Source: a virus
Virus record (IMG/VR): IMGVR_UViG_3300020370_000303
Coordinates: 1 to 22,553 of that record
Strand: one strand, 5' to 3'
DNA length: 22,553 nt
Below the pieces are notes generated by a model, which had not been told where the DNA came from, did no database searches, and saw nothing but the letters and a program-made list of their open reading frames with translations. The position numbers and the translations under genes were made by a program. Of this stretch, positions 14,846 to 21,234 are shown piece after piece. Position 1 is the stretch's first letter. Each line of letters starts with the position of its first letter.

Positions 14846-15882
14846 CTAAAGTATTACATTTATCCCACCATTATGGTTGTCTTAAAGATCACCAATATGT
14901 GTGCGATAAACTTGGATTGGATTTAACAAACAAACTTTCTATATGGAATGATATTATAAAGAGAGATGTCTATCGTATTACCAAAGCGATAGCAGACTCT
15001 ACTTGGAAAGAACATAAAGATTATTTTAATTCTTTTGATTTTATTATTACATCTGATACCGCACCTCTATCAAGAATATTCTTAGAGAATATTGATGAGT
15101 TTAAAGGACAGCTAATCGTATGGGTATGTAATAGATTTAATTATGAGATGCATGATGATATTGGTTATCATAACCTTATGAATGAATCTGTAGGTAAAGA
15201 TAATGTAAAAATAATTCCATATACAAAGTTTGAAAGTATGTGGGCTGAAGCATATAAGGTTAATTTGACCGAAGATGTAATTCGCCCTATCGGAGTTTCG
15301 ATTGATAAACCACTCTCTGAAAGCGAAGATTTAAACTTGATTGGTTTTGGTGGAGATTATGGGGATGAATTAAAAGGAGGGGATGTATTAGTTTCTAGGT
15401 ATCATAATGATACTTTATGGCAAGACTCTGTAAAGATGATGGAACATTTTAATCTATCAGCAGATCCATGTAAGTATAGAGGATATAAAGGATTAGTAGA
15501 ACTTGCTAAAAAATATGAAGCATATTTTATTTTACCAGAACAGTATTCTAAATTTGCTGCTTTTGAATTAATGAATATAGGTTTACCTGTTATTCTTCCA
15601 TCAGAAGAGTTTCTTCTTCATCTTTCATCTGCTAAAAATCACTCAACAGGTAATAACTATTGGTTTGGTAGTGGATTATATAAAGATACTACAAACGTTT
15701 GTGAATGGTATAATGAATACTATGATCAGTTCGCTCTTTATATTGATGATTTTGAAGATATTCCAGAAACATTTAAAATAGTAAAGGAGCATAAAAAGAA
15801 AATTCGTGGTATAATGAAGAAGTGTGCCAAAGAACACCAGAGTAAGACCTTAGATCAGTGGAGGAAAATTTATAATGTCTAA
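14842..15882 (+). CDS. putative GT-B glycosyltransferase
   Basis: The 346-residue protein has an N-terminal KVLHLSHHYGCLKD block and a C-terminal block EQYSKFAAFELMNIGLPVILPS (quoted key part: AFELMNIGLPVILPS). The C-terminal block matches the donor-site region of GT-B enzymes, where a Glu-containing segment precedes a Gly-x-Pro-Val-Ile strand. Length fits a two-domain GT-B enzyme. A precise family cannot be named. It is coupled by ATGA to the epimerase gene and overlaps the next methyltransferase gene by 8 bases. It probably adds one sugar of the same glycan. Confidence 0.65.
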   Translation: MTKVLHLSHHYGCLKDHQYVCDKLGLDLTNKLSIWNDIIKRDVYRITKAIADSTWKEHKDYFNSFDFIITSDTAPLSRIFLENIDEFKGQLIVWVCNRFNYEMHDDIGYHNLMNESVGKDNVKIIPYTKFESMWAEAYKVNLTEDVIRPIGVSIDKPLSESEDLNLIGFGGDYGDELKGGDVLVSRYHNDTLWQDSVKMMEHFNLSADPCKYRGYKGLVELAKKYEAYFILPEQYSKFAAFELMNIGLPVILPSEEFLLHLSSAKNHSTGNNYWFGSGLYKDTTNVCEWYNEYYDQFALYIDDFEDIPETFKIVKEHKKKIRGIMKKCAKEHQSKTLDQWRKIYNV

Positions 15883-16594
15883 TGCCTTAGAAACATATAA
15901 AAATTATATGGATAATGCTCATTGGAATTACACAACCAAAGAGCAATTTGAACAGTATTATGGCAGAGTACCAAAGTTCAGATACGATACAATGAAGTAT
16001 TGTTGGGATCAGGTTGTAAAATATAATTTTAAAACTATTGTAGAATTGGGTACTACAAGAAGTTTTGTTGATGGTAAGTTTCCTGGTTGCAATGAAGATG
16101 ATACAAAATACTGGCAACCAAATGTTCCTGCTATATGGGATTGGTCTGCAGGATGTTTTACTCGTGTTATTGGCGAAATGGTTCAAGGAACTGATATAGA
16201 GTTTATAACAGTAGATTTAAATCCATTACATATTGCAAGAAGTAAAGTAGTATCAGAAGGTCTTTCTAATATAGAGTATCATATAATGTCATCTGAAGAT
16301 TTCTTATCTTCTGGAGAAGGACAAATAGATTTTCTTTATATGGATACAGGAGATATGCATCCTATAGAACCAACAGCAGAGTTGCATTTAAGAGAAGCAG
16401 AGTTGATTGCAGGGTGTGATATAATAAGTAAGAATGGTGTAATACTTATTGATGATGTAAGAAATACAACACCTAAGATTGTTGATAGTGATGAATCTGA
16501 TTATGGTAAAGCAAAGTATTCGATTCCTTTTCTTTTGAGAAATGGTTTTGATTTAGTTATGGATGAATATCAGGTGGTGCTTCAAAAGAAATGA
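15875..16594 (+). CDS. class I SAM-dependent methyltransferase (Methyltransf_24-like)
   Basis: The 239-residue protein has an aromatic N-terminal region, then motif I-like TIVELGTTRSF (54-64). The acidic strand is EFITVDLNPLHIARSK, followed by IDFLYMDTGD and NGVILIDDVRN, as in Methyltransf_24-type enzymes often seen in glycan clusters. A small-molecule or sugar O-methyltransferase role is likely. It differs in fold detail from the FkbM enzyme at 10238, so the operon carries two unrelated methyltransferases. The end is coupled by ATGA to the next glycosyltransferase gene. Confidence 0.8.
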   Translation: MSNALETYKNYMDNAHWNYTTKEQFEQYYGRVPKFRYDTMKYCWDQVVKYNFKTIVELGTTRSFVDGKFPGCNEDDTKYWQPNVPAIWDWSAGCFTRVIGEMVQGTDIEFITVDLNPLHIARSKVVSEGLSNIEYHIMSSEDFLSSGEGQIDFLYMDTGDMHPIEPTAELHLREAELIAGCDIISKNGVILIDDVRNTTPKIVDSDESDYGKAKYSIPFLLRNGFDLVMDEYQVVLQKK

Positions 16595-17310
16595 AAGTAA
16601 AAATAATCTCCCCAGTAGTAAACATTCCTTCGTTTCTTGATATACAGATATCAAAGTTCAAAGAAAATCTTCTTTCTGATTTTGAACTTATATGTATTGA
16701 TGATTCAAAACAAAAAGGTTTAGATCAACAATTCAGAAATGTTTGTTCTGAACATGATGATGTAGCAACATGGTTTAAAAATACAAGACCTCCTGTTTCA
16801 GGTCCTTCAATGGGTCATGCAAATGCTATTCAGTTTGCATTGGATAATATTGTATATACATCTTGTTTAAATGATATTGTATTTCTTGTAGACAGTGATA
16901 TATTCTTAATGGAGAAGATAGATTTAATTGAGTTTATGAAAGATAAGGAGATTGCTTCTTTCATGCAGAGTAGAGAGAATGTTGATTACCTTTGGCCAGG
17001 TCTTACTATATTAAATATGCCTGAGATAAAGAAATATGATTCTGATATTAAATTTTTTCCTGGTTGGTTTGGTGGACAAATGTGCGATACTGGAGGAGAG
17101 TCTCATAATTTTATTTTTGAAAACAACATTCAACCTCATCCAATAAATTGTAAGTTTGAGGGAGAATATAGAGGAGAAACTTTAGTAAACATGGAAACTT
17201 TTATGGATGAAAAGTTCCTTCATTTTAGAGGTGGAACTATATGGGATAATAAAGTTGATGTCTTTAAACAAAAAATTGAAATCTTAAATAACATTCTTGC
17301 ACATGGATAA
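16591..17310 (+). CDS. putative GT-A (GT2-like) glycosyltransferase
   Basis: The 239-residue protein has a GT-A layout. A beta strand at the N-terminus (KVKIISPVVNI) is followed by FELICIDDSKQKG (31-43), SMGHANAIQFAL (73-84, an alternation helix) and IVFLVDSDIF (96-105) with the metal-binding DSD at 101-103. A later segment, HFRGGT, may supply the third metal ligand. It looks like a divergent GT2-type enzyme. It overlaps the last gene of the operon by 8 bases. Donor and acceptor are unknown. Confidence 0.7.
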   Translation: MKVKIISPVVNIPSFLDIQISKFKENLLSDFELICIDDSKQKGLDQQFRNVCSEHDDVATWFKNTRPPVSGPSMGHANAIQFALDNIVYTSCLNDIVFLVDSDIFLMEKIDLIEFMKDKEIASFMQSRENVDYLWPGLTILNMPEIKKYDSDIKFFPGWFGGQMCDTGGESHNFIFENNIQPHPINCKFEGEYRGETLVNMETFMDEKFLHFRGGTIWDNKVDVFKQKIEILNNILAHG

Positions 17311-18088
17311 AAACAAAGCATTATATAAGATAAAGGGTTTACCCCCAATATATTGTATTAACCTTGATGGAAAACCTGATAGGTGGAAATACATGGAGGA
17401 TCAGTTTAAGTATTGGGAGATTACTGATTACAAGAGAGTATCAGCATATGATGGTAGAGAAGATGATTTAAGTGATATATTAAAAGGAAGATACCCTGAT
17501 AACATGAGTTCTGGTGAGGTTGGATGTACAACATCACATTTGAAAGCACTCAAAGAATTTTTAGAGACTGATGCTCCTTGTGCATTGATCATGGAAGATG
17601 ATTGTGATTTAGGACCGATATCTCATTGGGCATTTACATGGAGAGACTTCTTTGCAAAGATACCATATTGTTATGATGTAGTTCAGTTAGCAATTATCAA
17701 CCCTGCACAGATAGCAGTTCAACTTCATAGAAGATTTGTAAATGATTTTTCTACTGCTTGTTATTTGATTACTAGACACCATGCAGAGAAATTGATTAGA
17801 TTACATTGTAGAGGAGATAAGTATAAACTTGATAATGGATCTAAACCTAGAGCAGTAGCAGACGATCTAATTTACAATTCTGGTATGACTTATGCGATAC
17901 CTTTACTTCTATACAGAATTGAATTAGGTTCAGATATACATGATGTACACGTAGATGTATTCCATAAAAGTAGTCATGCAGGATTATGGCAGTTCTGGAG
18001 AAATCAAGCTTCTGATCAAGATTGGGATGCTCTATTTGAGTTTAATGCCTACTATGGAACACTCCCACCAGGCTACGAAGGTAAGTAA
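17303..18088 (+). CDS. GT25-like glycosyltransferase, last gene of the operon
   Basis: The 261-residue protein has YCINLDGKPDR (17-27), GEVGCTTSHLKAL (71-83) and ALIMEDDCD (94-102), the three blocks of family GT25. It also has VADDLIY, which matches the conserved D-D segment that closes the active site. The ATG at 17303 is preferred; an upstream TTG at 17297 is also in frame. It is longer and more canonical than the GT25-like protein at 12346. After its stop there are about 125 non-coding bases before the hli genes, holding a strong promoter but no evident terminator hairpin. Confidence 0.88.
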   Translation: MDKNKALYKIKGLPPIYCINLDGKPDRWKYMEDQFKYWEITDYKRVSAYDGREDDLSDILKGRYPDNMSSGEVGCTTSHLKALKEFLETDAPCALIMEDDCDLGPISHWAFTWRDFFAKIPYCYDVVQLAIINPAQIAVQLHRRFVNDFSTACYLITRHHAEKLIRLHCRGDKYKLDNGSKPRAVADDLIYNSGMTYAIPLLLYRIELGSDIHDVHVDVFHKSSHAGLWQFWRNQASDQDWDALFEFNAYYGTLPPGYEGK

Positions 18089-18157
18089 AATTTATATCAT
18101 TCATAAGGTTTTTTAAAGTATATACGGATATTACCACAAACCCAATTGTTAAGTTTC

Positions 18158-18186
18158 TTGACAAAATTTTATATTTGCTATATAAT
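18158..18186 (+). promoter_or_regulatory. consensus sigma70 promoter for the hli cluster
   Basis: TTGACA (18158-18163) and TATAAT (18181-18186) are both perfect and spaced by 17 bp. Expected transcription starts near 18193, about 20 bases before the ATG at 18214. It is identical in design to the promoter at 2582. Confidence 0.85.
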
Positions 18187-18213
18187 AATGTTACATAACT
18201 TAATAAAACTTAA

Positions 18214-18411
18214 ATGACTGTTACAACAGAATCAGGTGGAAGACAAAATGCTTTCCCAACTGAAACTCGTCCTTACATTGATGAGAGTGCTTCTTACGAA
18301 GGATATCCACAAAATGCTGAAAAAGTAAATGGTCGTTGGGCAATGATCGGATTCGTAGCACTTCTAGGTGCTTATGCAACAACAGGACAAATTATTCCAG
18401 GTATATTCTAA
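18214..18411 (+). CDS. hli: high-light-inducible protein (Hli)
   Basis: Hli proteins are single-helix relatives of plant light-harvesting proteins; they bind chlorophyll and carotenoid and protect photosystem II in the thylakoid membrane. The 65-residue protein has a polar N-terminal half and the signature EKVNGRWAMIGF (36-47) with E36, N39 and R41. One transmembrane helix follows, with the ending TTGQIIPGIF. It is the longest of five consecutive hli genes and the first behind the promoter at 18158. Its stop overlaps the next start as TAATG. Cyanophage hli genes are thought to sustain photosynthesis during infection. Confidence 0.93.
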   Translation: MTVTTESGGRQNAFPTETRPYIDESASYEGYPQNAEKVNGRWAMIGFVALLGAYATTGQIIPGIF

Positions 18412-18524
18412 TGAACTACTGGAAGAACGCAGAGTTGATCAATGGTCGTCTCGCAATGCTCGGTTTAGTAATCGGCACAATCAATTATGGTCTATTCGGA
18501 TGGATAGCACCAGGTTTCTTCTAA
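18411..18524 (+). CDS. hli: short high-light-inducible protein (Hli)
   Basis: The 37-residue protein begins at an ATG overlapping the previous stop (TAATG) and is almost all core motif: AELINGRLAMLG with E8, N11 and R13, the canonical chlorophyll-binding pattern. A short membrane helix and the ending WIAPGFF follow. The C-terminus differs from the TTGQIIPG ending of its neighbours, resembling the form with a trailing aromatic patch. It is a genuine hli gene by motif, although very short. Confidence 0.85.
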   Translation: MNYWKNAELINGRLAMLGLVIGTINYGLFGWIAPGFF

Positions 18525-18561
18525 AGATGAAACTGACTACTCAATTCACAACACAAAAAAC

Positions 18562-18566
18562 AGGAG
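18562..18566 (+). promoter_or_regulatory. Shine-Dalgarno site AGGAG for the third hli gene
   Basis: AGGAG lies 8 bases before the ATG at 18575 and supports that start over the in-frame ATG at 18527, which lacks a ribosome binding site. Confidence 0.55.
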
Positions 18567-18574
18567 CAAAACTC

Positions 18575-18682
18575 ATGACACCAGAAGCAGAAAGATTTAA
18601 TGGATGGGCAGCAATGCTAGGTTTCGTAGCAGCAGTCGGTGCATACGCAACAACAGGACAAATCATTCCAGGTATTTTCTAA
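18575..18682 (+). CDS. hli: short high-light-inducible protein (Hli), NGW variant
   Basis: The 35-residue protein (51 residues if the ATG at 18527 is used) has AERFNGWAAMLGF followed by a membrane helix and TTGQIIPGIF. E6 and N9 of the pigment-binding motif are present but the Arg is replaced by Trp (W11), a variant I recall in picocyanobacterial and phage Hli proteins. The AGGAG at 18562-18566 favours the short form. The last 40 bases closely repeat the 3' end of the first hli gene at the DNA level, suggesting duplication. The stop overlaps the next start as TAATG. Confidence 0.85.
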   Translation: MTPEAERFNGWAAMLGFVAAVGAYATTGQIIPGIF

Positions 18683-18804
18683 TGTCAGATAAAGAATCAA
18701 AAACAGTAGCAGAAAAACTTAATGGTAGACTAGCAATGCTAGGTATCATCGCAGGATTAGGTGCTTACCTAACAACAGGACAAATCATTCCAGGCTTTGT
18801 ATAA
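18682..18804 (+). CDS. hli: short high-light-inducible protein (Hli)
   Basis: The 40-residue protein starts in a TAATG overlap. After a charged N-terminus (MSDKESKTVAEK) it has AEKLNGRLAMLG with E11, N14 and R16 intact, one membrane helix and the ending TTGQIIPGFV. It is a canonical single-helix Hli protein. The stop again overlaps the next start. Confidence 0.9.
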   Translation: MSDKESKTVAEKLNGRLAMLGIIAGLGAYLTTGQIIPGFV

Positions 18805-18917
18805 TGAACAACAAAGACATTTTTGAAAGAGCAATCGGTAGACCTGCAATGATGGCATTTGTGCTATTCAGTGGCATCTACTTAGCAACAGGTCAACTTA
18901 TACCAGGTATCGTATAA
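18804..18917 (+). CDS. hli: degenerate high-light-inducible-like protein
   Basis: The 37-residue protein has FERAIGRPAMMAF. E8, G12, R13, A15 and M16 of the Hli signature remain, but the Asn that binds chlorophyll is replaced by Ile (I11). A membrane helix and ATGQLIPGIV follow, the same ending as the other copies. It is probably a diverged member of the array that may bind fewer pigments. It overlaps both neighbours by TAATG junctions. Confidence 0.78.
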   Translation: MNNKDIFERAIGRPAMMAFVLFSGIYLATGQLIPGIV

Positions 18918-19006
18918 TGAAAAGCGTACCAGTACCATTTAAAGTTGTACCATATATCTTCATGGTGGCAGTTATTTCTGCTATTCCTACAGGTATAATG
19001 GTCTAA
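18917..19006 (+). CDS. 29-residue membrane micro-protein after the hli array
   Basis: This 29-codon frame starts in a TAATG overlap with the fifth hli gene. The product has a basic, proline-containing N-terminus (MKSVPVPFKV) and one hydrophobic helix. It lacks the Hli signature. The exact overlap continues the coupling pattern of the array, so it is likely translated. It could be an eroded hli copy or a photosystem-like micro-protein; neither can be shown. Confidence 0.55.
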   Translation: MKSVPVPFKVVPYIFMVAVISAIPTGIMV

Positions 19007-19040
19007 GGTCTAATTTTTTTTCCTTTAAAACTTTACAAAA

Positions 19041-19047
19041 CTAAATA
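19041..19047 (+). promoter_or_regulatory. possible T4-like late promoter motif CTAAATA
   Basis: CTAAATA lies about 44 bases before the ATG at 19091, in the 84-base gap after the hli group. Cyanomyovirus late promoters have a similar core. The AT-rich setting makes chance matches common. Confidence 0.4.
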
Positions 19048-19090
19048 ATTATTCGTAACTTTAATTGCAAACCAACACAATAGGTAATAA

Positions 19091-19258
19091 ATGGGCGAAC
19101 TTATCGCAGAAAATACAATCTCACCCTTCATGACAATACTTTGGTGTTTTTACCCAGTGGCATTAGTGGTGGGATTGGAGTTATTTTTAAGAGCATCAGA
19201 TGATGACGATGATGATGAAGGTGGTGGAGTAATGACACCAGTATATCAAGGAGCATAA
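19091..19258 (+). CDS. small membrane protein with poly-Asp tail
   Basis: The 55-residue product has a hydrophobic segment at about residues 13-33, then an Asp6-Glu run (37-43), a glycine patch and a short tail. One membrane helix with a strongly acidic soluble tail suggests docking to a basic partner or complex. It is not recognised as any photosystem subunit with certainty, though its size and place beside hli genes suggest a thylakoid location. It starts the second small-protein group, after a possible late-type motif. The next micro-gene begins two bases after its stop. Confidence 0.65.
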   Translation: MGELIAENTISPFMTILWCFYPVALVVGLELFLRASDDDDDDEGGGVMTPVYQGA

Positions 19259-19260
19259 AC

Positions 19261-19335
19261 ATGATTTACACATTAACATTTGCATGTGCAGTAGCATTTA
19301 CTGCAGTTAACGGACTACCGTTCGTATTTTCGTAA
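19261..19335 (+). CDS. 24-residue hydrophobic micro-protein
   Basis: This 24-codon frame lies between two better-supported genes, two bases after the stop of one and 29 bases before the ATG of the next. The product is hydrophobic (MIYTLTFACAVAFTAV) and could span a membrane once. Its size matches the smallest known photosystem or cytochrome subunits, but no identity is recognised. Support is from packing and composition only. Confidence 0.45.
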   Translation: MIYTLTFACAVAFTAVNGLPFVFS

Positions 19336-19364
19336 AACTTAATAGCTGAGGAGTACAAGCTTAA

Positions 19365-19469
19365 ATGACCAAAAACTTTTTAAATATCCCACCTGCATGG
19401 ATGGGACTCGCAGAGTTCGCATTTTTCTTAGTAGTAGGAACTGCAGCAGGATCGGCAGGATTAATCTAA
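19365..19469 (+). CDS. 34-residue membrane micro-protein
   Basis: The frame starts at an ATG with GAGGAG 11 bases upstream (19348-19353) and ends in a TAATG overlap with the next gene. The product has a polar start with a PPAWMG turn, then a hydrophobic helix at about residues 14-30 ending in a glycine/alanine-rich stretch. It is plausible as a thylakoid or plasma-membrane micro-protein. Function is unknown. Confidence 0.6.
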   Translation: MTKNFLNIPPAWMGLAEFAFFLVVGTAAGSAGLI

Positions 19470-19825
19470 TGAATTATCACGATGTAATGGAAGCATACAA
19501 ACAACCAATATCAGTAAGATATATCCCAAGGATATTTGGTTGGATGTTTGCATTCTTTATACTTCTTGGAGTTCATTCCACAGCATATGCAATGGATAAA
19601 GAACCCGTCATCTGGGTACAAGTTCCACAATGGACAGATGATTGGGCAGTATGTGCAGTAGATATTCCAGACGCAGCATGTCATTGGTATATTGCAGAAG
19701 CAGATAATACATTTGGAGAAGGATTTGACTGGGAAACAGCACCTTGGTTCGATGCAAATGGTTTAAATGATGTATCAGCAATGCAAGCATCAACAGTAGT
19801 ACAGAGATTACAAGAGAAAAAATAA
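19469..19825 (+). CDS. secreted or lumenal Trp-rich protein with signal anchor, unknown
   Basis: The 118-residue protein has a basic region, then a hydrophobic segment at about residues 22-38 and a possible AYA cleavage site at 39-41. A roughly 77-residue exported domain follows, rich in Trp, Asp and Glu, with two cysteines (C62, C71) that could form a disulfide. It would sit in the periplasm or thylakoid lumen. A longer in-frame reading from 19397 is possible but would overlap the previous gene; the ATG at 19469 keeps the TAATG coupling seen throughout this cassette. No family is recognised. Lumenal electron-carrier or assembly roles are conceivable but unsupported. Confidence 0.7.
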   Translation: MNYHDVMEAYKQPISVRYIPRIFGWMFAFFILLGVHSTAYAMDKEPVIWVQVPQWTDDWAVCAVDIPDAACHWYIAEADNTFGEGFDWETAPWFDANGLNDVSAMQASTVVQRLQEKK

Positions 19826-19938
19826 TGAATCCATTTCAATTGAGAGAAGCACTTCAGATGTTTCTATTGTTCTTTTCGGGGACGGTTATAGTAACTGGGG
19901 TTGTCTTTTTTATGATGAGTGCTATGATAGATACATGA
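19825..19938 (+). CDS. 37-residue membrane micro-protein
   Basis: The frame starts in a TAATG overlap and ends in an ATGA overlap with the next gene. The product has a short polar start (MNPFQLREAL) and one hydrophobic helix rich in Phe, Val and Met. It is likely a single-pass membrane protein of the same cassette. No homologue is recognised. Confidence 0.6.
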   Translation: MNPFQLREALQMFLLFFSGTVIVTGVVFFMMSAMIDT

Positions 19939-20132
19939 CACTTCCATCTTTACAACATTTAATAAGGAAGTACTTTCGTCTTCCTCGTAAGAAATTATGG
20001 ATAGCTGCTTTGAAACTTCAAAGGTGGCCAGTAAACTGGTGGGATGAGAAATTAGAAGAGAAAAGAAATAAAGAAAAACTCCGTAAAGAAAAGGTAGAAA
20101 GTCTATATCCTAAGAAGAGTAAACGAACATAA
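19935..20132 (+). CDS. small, very basic hypothetical protein
   Basis: The 65-residue product is strongly basic, with many Lys and Arg residues (for example EEKRNKEKLRKEK) and a Trp-containing amphipathic middle (KLQRWPVNWWDEK). It is soluble or peripheral. The start overlaps the preceding stop by ATGA. The high charge suggests binding to nucleic acid or to an acidic partner, such as the poly-Asp membrane protein at 19091, but this is speculation. It is followed by the petF promoter. Confidence 0.6.
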   Translation: MTLPSLQHLIRKYFRLPRKKLWIAALKLQRWPVNWWDEKLEEKRNKEKLRKEKVESLYPKKSKRT

Positions 20133-20136
20133 ATTG

Positions 20137-20165
20137 TTGACTTTTGATACAGATGACGCTATATA
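20137..20165 (+). promoter_or_regulatory. sigma70 promoter for petF
   Basis: TTGACT (20137-20142) and TATATA (20160-20165) are spaced by 17 bp; each has one or two mismatches to consensus. Transcription is expected near 20172, giving a leader of about 15 bases before the ATG at 20187. Confidence 0.7.
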
Positions 20166-20186
20166 AGAGAAGTAGTTTGAACTCTT

Positions 20187-20477
20187 ATGGCAACAATAAC
20201 ATTAAAAACACCCGAAGGTGAAACTGAAACTTTTGAATGTGATGAAGACACTTTTATACTAGATGCACTAGAAGAAGCAGGTATTGATCATCCATATTCC
20301 TGTAGAGCAGGTGCATGTTCATCATGTGCTATGAAAATTGTAGAGGGATCTGTTAATCAGGAAGATCAATCTTTCCTAGAAGATGAACAAATGGAAGAAG
20401 GATTTGTGCTTACATGTGTAGCACTACCAGAATCTGATCTTACATTATTAACAGAGCAAGAGGAGAATATACTTTGA
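20187..20477 (+). CDS. petF: plant-type [2Fe-2S] ferredoxin
   Basis: The 96-residue protein is a soluble electron carrier of the PetF type. The cluster ligands are in [13 protein letters not shown] (three cysteines of the CxxxxCxxC pattern) and TCVAL (the fourth). The acidic surface (many Asp/Glu) fits docking to host reductases. Cyanophage ferredoxins of this length are known and have been shown to deliver electrons to enzymes such as bilin reductases and sulfite reductase. Its own sigma70 promoter and the neighbouring hli genes fit a role in redirecting photosynthetic electrons. The stop overlaps the next start as TTGA. Confidence 0.96.
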   Translation: MATITLKTPEGETETFECDEDTFILDALEEAGIDHPYSCRAGACSSCAMKIVEGSVNQEDQSFLEDEQMEEGFVLTCVALPESDLTLLTEQEENIL

Positions 20478-20656
20478 ACGACGAAGATAGACACGTAAAC
20501 GATCTATGGGAAGACATGGATCGTCTAAATGCCTTATATGAAGAACTCATGTGGGATACTGATGATGTTTTAGAGTTCTCTGCTGATTATGATAACGATC
20601 AGATTATAATAAGAAATAGAACAAGAGAGATTGAAATAGAAGAAGGACTGAGATAA
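20474..20656 (+). CDS. small acidic hypothetical protein downstream of petF
   Basis: The 60-residue product is strongly acidic (Asp and Glu throughout, for example DYDNDQ and EIEIEEG) and has no membrane segment. The TTG at 20474 makes a TTGA overlap with the petF stop, like the junction at 1899; an internal ATG at 20517 is the alternative start. It is likely co-transcribed with petF. No family is recognised. Confidence 0.65.
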   Translation: MNDEDRHVNDLWEDMDRLNALYEELMWDTDDVLEFSADYDNDQIIIRNRTREIEIEEGLR

Positions 20657-20659
20657 ATA
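20653..20659 (+). promoter_or_regulatory. T4-like late promoter motif ATAAATA
   Basis: ATAAATA (within GATAAATATT) matches the core of T4-type late promoters and lies 17 bases before the ATG at 20677, which starts a group with a structural-type gene. It overlaps the end of the previous gene. Confidence 0.55.
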
Positions 20660-20676
20660 TTTAAAAAAGTTTAAAG

Positions 20677-21228
20677 ATGGCTTGTAGGTCAGGGATATTA
20701 ATTGATAATTTTTTGGAGCAAAGTAAGTTTGATGCTTTATCTGCAAAGGTAGCATCATCTTCTACTTACAATACTTCTGTCATAAAAGATTTGAGAGATG
20801 ATCTTTTTACAGAGGCATATACATTAGTATTTGAAAGATTAAAAGAGATAGGATTATATCAAGAACATTATGCAGAATCAATAAAGTTGTTTGGTTATAA
20901 TCAATTCCGTCCTGCTAATGAAGGGTACGGTAATTTTAACGGTCCTCATTTTGATCATGGTGGATATGTTTTTTACATACATCCAGATTGGGATGAAACT
21001 TGGGAAGGTAAAATTAAATTTACTCATGCTATTACAGAAGAATATCGAAACGGTATTTACGCAAAACCAAATAGGTTTATTTGGATAGAACCATCAACTT
21101 ATCATGATGTAACAACTACCGCATCCAATACAACTCATGCTAGAGTAGCTAATATTTCTTTCTTAGGTGGAAATATTACTGTAAATCCTGTTGGAACAGA
21201 ATACATAAATATAATGACGGAGAAGTAA
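20677..21228 (+). CDS. 2OG-Fe(II) oxygenase-like protein (HxD type)
   Basis: The 183-residue protein fits the 2OG-Fe(II) oxygenase fold. H91 and D93 in GPHFDHGGY are the first two metal ligands, H143 in TYHDV the third, and R156 in ARVANISFLGG would bind 2OG. An IDNFL block near the N-terminus resembles prolyl-4-hydroxylase-like members. Unlike the genes at 1899 and 5148 it has the usual HxD. It follows a late-type motif and precedes a structural-type gene, so it may modify a virion protein; this is inference. Confidence 0.75.
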   Translation: MACRSGILIDNFLEQSKFDALSAKVASSSTYNTSVIKDLRDDLFTEAYTLVFERLKEIGLYQEHYAESIKLFGYNQFRPANEGYGNFNGPHFDHGGYVFYIHPDWDETWEGKIKFTHAITEEYRNGIYAKPNRFIWIEPSTYHDVTTTASNTTHARVANISFLGGNITVNPVGTEYINIMTEK

Positions 21229-21234
21229 TTTAGA

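Noticed and set aside
18089-18157. Gap after the glycan operon checked for a terminator, tRNA or other RNA
   Set aside because: Only short imperfect inverted repeats were seen (for example around CAATTG); no cloverleaf or stem with a T tail.
19000-19025. Run of eight T residues after the hli group, as a possible terminator
   Set aside because: No stable hairpin could be found immediately upstream; the T run alone is common in this AT-rich DNA.
20891-21088. Plus-strand 65-codon frame inside the oxygenase gene at 20677
   Set aside because: It is an out-of-frame shadow rich in Ile, Leu and Met with no start signal.
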